A stretch of 36,014 nucleotides of DNA from Bacteroidales bacterium (GTDB lineage Bacteria > Bacteroidota > Bacteroidia > Bacteroidales > P3). Below are positions 34,418-36,014 of this stretch, piece by piece (positions within the stretch are counted from its first letter, which is position 1; each line of letters starts with the position of its first letter). Both the position numbers and the translations under genes were made by a program. The notes under the pieces were generated by a model. It ran no database searches. It worked only from the letters and a program-made list of their open reading frames with translations, and was not told where the DNA came from. The stretch is taken from positions 1-36,014 of the forward strand of contig JAFWZP010000035.1 in the NCBI GenBank assembly GCA_017522255.1, read 5' to 3'.

Positions 34418-35068
34418 TTAGGGATTACTATCATAGTTAAAATACGCATAAAGCCATTCCATAGTAACCCAATCATATTTGGGATTCAAAGTATCATAAT
34501 AGGATTTAAAACTCTCTTTATTATCTACTATTATACAATATTGCACACGTTCTAAATTCCATTCACCAATCCAATCTCTATCAATAATACGTGGATCCAT
34601 ATAAAAATACATATTAAGATATCGAGACAAACAAGATAGGCTATCATTTACTGCATAAAAATACATCAAATCATCGATTTTAGTCATGTATGCACGTATA
34701 GAACTTTCACCACTTTTAAGTTGAGAATAGAACCATGTCATTTCTTCCACCGATGTTGGATATAAAATTTCTATATCTTTCACATTCAAAGTCTCTTTGT
34801 TGAAATAATAATTCAAGAGTGATTTATAGTCACGATTACTTTTTTGTCTACCTAAAAACGCTCCATTTTCCCACAATCTAAGACTATCCATGTTTGGATG
34901 AATCAATTCTTCCAAAGTCACGGTATCTCTCTTTTTATAGCGAGTTTCATTTTGTTCTAATTCTGGTACATTTGTTACTTCACATTTTTGGGAAATATCA
35001 GTTCTACAAGATATGCATAACAATGCATAAAGAAATATAGCTATAGATATAAATTCTTTATTTTTCAT
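34418..35068 (-). CDS. Small predicted lipoprotein, candidate immunity protein of RHS cassette 1
   Basis: A 216-aa protein with a type II signal peptide (ISIAIFLYALLCISC, candidate lipid Cys21). The mature part is helical-looking and unrecognised (TVTLEELIHPNMDSLRLWEN, SLLNYYFNKETLNVKDIEIL, DLMYFYAVNDSLSCLSRYLN). The signal end LLCISC is very like the ILCISC of the third lipoprotein, although the mature parts are not similar by eye. It starts 12 bases after the RHS-YkuD gene. The immunity role is inferred from gene order. Confidence 0.8.
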   Translation of the reverse strand: MKNKEFISIAIFLYALLCISCRTDISQKCEVTNVPELEQNETRYKKRDTVTLEELIHPNMDSLRLWENGAFLGRQKSNRDYKSLLNYYFNKETLNVKDIEILYPTSVEEMTWFYSQLKSGESSIRAYMTKIDDLMYFYAVNDSLSCLSRYLNMYFYMDPRIIDRDWIGEWNLERVQYCIIVDNKESFKSYYDTLNPKYDWVTMEWLYAYFNYDSNP

Positions 35069-35080
35069 TATATAATTTAT

Positions 35081-35899
35081 TTACTTTTTTATACGAATTG
35101 TTGTTATAACAGATTGTATGATATTACCTGGTCTGATTTTGTTTGCTTCATTACTTTTAGACGATGAACGATTTTCTTGCACAATAACATTCGTAAGAGG
35201 TCCAAAAGTAGAAATTGCATCAATTATAGCATCCATTGCTTCTGGTGTAATTCTTATACAGCCTCTAGTAAAACTATTTAATACACTTTTATTATTAACA
35301 CTTCTTCCTGCATGTAATCCCATCCCCTCTCTTTTAGCTCCATCATCTTGCAGAAAAGGTTCAGCACGAAAAATTCCATGCACGCCATAAGCTCCATCTT
35401 CAGAATCTGTGAGAATTCTTTTTCCTTTTCGTATCTCTGTTTTAGGATTCCCATTTTTATCGTAATGTTTTTGCGGTTCTATTTTATCAAGCATTTGATA
35501 AATCCCATCTTCCCAATTGCCTAAAGGGTTGTCTTTAGGGGATACATTATTTCCTGCATTATATTGTCCTAAAAATGTATCATCAGAATAATTTTCTGGA
35601 GTTTCATTATCATCCCATATTTGAATTTTCCGTGTTTTACCATTGAAAATAATATAGGGATCGCAAACAACTTCCTCCCCATCCGGGTCCACCAACCTAA
35701 CCGGGTTCCACCCACAGTAAGCATATGGAGAAATATTCGGATATTTATCCGCCATAGGATCCACGCTTAACCAACCAGTCAAAATATCCGAATCGTAATA
35801 CCGTGCTCCGAAGTAGGAAAAGCCTGTCTCTGAGTCTCTTTCTTTCCCGGTGAAAGATTGGGGGTAATTTTGGCTGTATTTTATATGGTTTTGATGCAT
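35081..35899 (-). CDS. RHS core stub fused to L,D-transpeptidase (YkuD)-like domain
   Basis: A 272-aa protein from the start MHQNHIKYSQ. An in-frame ATG at 35935 lies upstream of the -7 promoter element (35923-35930) and is rejected. Residues about 13-75 are the RHS core (PQSFTGKERDSETGFSYFGA, WLSVDPMADKYPNISPYAYC, LVDPDGEE). The C-terminal part carries a YkuD signature: His196 in GMGLHAGRS and Cys214 in SFTRGCIRITPEAM, an 18-residue spacing typical of L,D-transpeptidases, which form or exchange peptidoglycan cross-links through the Cys. There is no signal peptide and no full RHS barrel. First gene of the array. Confidence 0.85.
   Translation of the reverse strand: MHQNHIKYSQNYPQSFTGKERDSETGFSYFGARYYDSDILTGWLSVDPMADKYPNISPYAYCGWNPVRLVDPDGEEVVCDPYIIFNGKTRKIQIWDDNETPENYSDDTFLGQYNAGNNVSPKDNPLGNWEDGIYQMLDKIEPQKHYDKNGNPKTEIRKGKRILTDSEDGAYGVHGIFRAEPFLQDDGAKREGMGLHAGRSVNNKSVLNSFTRGCIRITPEAMDAIIDAISTFGPLTNVIVQENRSSSKSNEANKIRPGNIIQSVITTIRIKK
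35675..35865 (-). repeat. RHS core DNA repeat, copy 1
   Basis: About 190 bases encoding the RHS core. It matches copy 3 near the tip junction (CCACCAAC, then TAACCGGGTTCCA) but differs from copies 2 and 3 in the middle (AGCATATGGAGAAATATTCG in place of AGTTGTATGGCGATAAACCA). Confidence 0.85.
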
Positions 35900-35945
35900 A
35901 TTCTTCGGTTGTTTTCGGTTTGCAAAGTTACACATTTATTTTGAA
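35871..35945 (-). repeat. Repeated cassette promoter/start, copy 1
   Basis: The intact copy of the 75-base stretch that recurs at 31378-31452. It covers the promoter, ribosome-binding region and first ten codons of the RHS-YkuD gene. Confidence 0.82.
35923..35930 (-). promoter_or_regulatory. -7 promoter element of the RHS array
   Basis: TAACTTTG on the minus strand matches TAnnTTTG and gives a leader of about 20 bases before the ATG at 35899. The element is conserved (TATCTTTG) in the second copy at 31430-31437. The -33 element is not clear. Confidence 0.65.
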
Positions 35946-36014
35946 ATAGACTTGTTTTGTCCTAAGTTTTGTATGAAATAGTTTTTATCTCAATATGAAT
36001 TTAAATATTCGCCC

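Overview
The window looks like chromosomal DNA from an AT-rich member of the Bacteroidota, most likely Bacteroidales. The grounds are a fused SecDF, a TonB-dependent receptor with an N-terminal carboxypeptidase-like domain, PorV/PorQ-type and type IX secretion (T9SS)-like proteins, DUF4296 and PepSY-like proteins, and repeated promoter elements of the Bacteroidota form TAnnTTTG. I could not assign a genus.

Layout. 1-936 (minus): an ECF-type sigma factor overlapping a partial membrane anti-sigma candidate. 1402-2688 (+): a CreD-like membrane protein, flanked on both sides by near-identical ~110-bp MITE-like repeats. 3114-5339 (+): gltX and an OmpH/Skp-like protein. 5614-6501 (minus): greA and a HIT protein. 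6670-16878 (minus): a probable four-gene secretion/uptake operon (small membrane protein, TonB receptor, 1637-aa T9SS-like exported protein, PorV/PorQ-like barrel) with a well-matched promoter and a strong terminator. 17003-20065 (minus): secDF, divergent from radC (20276-20989, +). 21620-23065 (+): an isolated sufB. 23201-23644 (minus): a PepSY-like exported protein. 23841-25253 (+): glutamate decarboxylase. 25605-25937 (+): tRNA-Lys(CTT), tRNA-Pro(CGG) and tRNA-Thr(CGT). 25990-29268 (minus): rsmA, an MntP-like membrane protein, a DUF4296 protein and a comM/yifB ATPase, closely packed. 29523-31104 (+): rbfA and a LolE-like ABC permease.

The most unusual region is 31356-35899 (minus). It holds three consecutive two-gene cassettes. 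In each, the first gene encodes a short stub of the RHS repeat-associated core (about 60 aa, without the large RHS barrel) joined to a different C-terminal domain: an L,D-transpeptidase (YkuD)-like domain, a permuted papain/NlpC-P60-like domain, and a SleB-like cell-wall hydrolase domain. The second gene encodes an unrelated small predicted lipoprotein, and in all three the candidate lipobox cysteine is residue 21. The genes are tightly spaced or overlapping, and a promoter lies before the first cassette. A second copy of that promoter and the first 16 codons or so lies immediately after the last lipoprotein gene, as a broken fourth cassette start. My reading is an array of orphan RHS tip/immunity pairs aimed at the cell envelope and built by recombination at the shared core. 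The domain calls come from motifs read by eye, and the toxin/immunity roles are inference.

The other genes are mostly housekeeping: translation (gltX, rbfA, rsmA, tRNAs), transcription (greA), protein export and envelope (secDF, OmpH/Skp-like, LolE-like, CreD-like), Fe-S assembly (sufB) and acid resistance or GABA production (gad).
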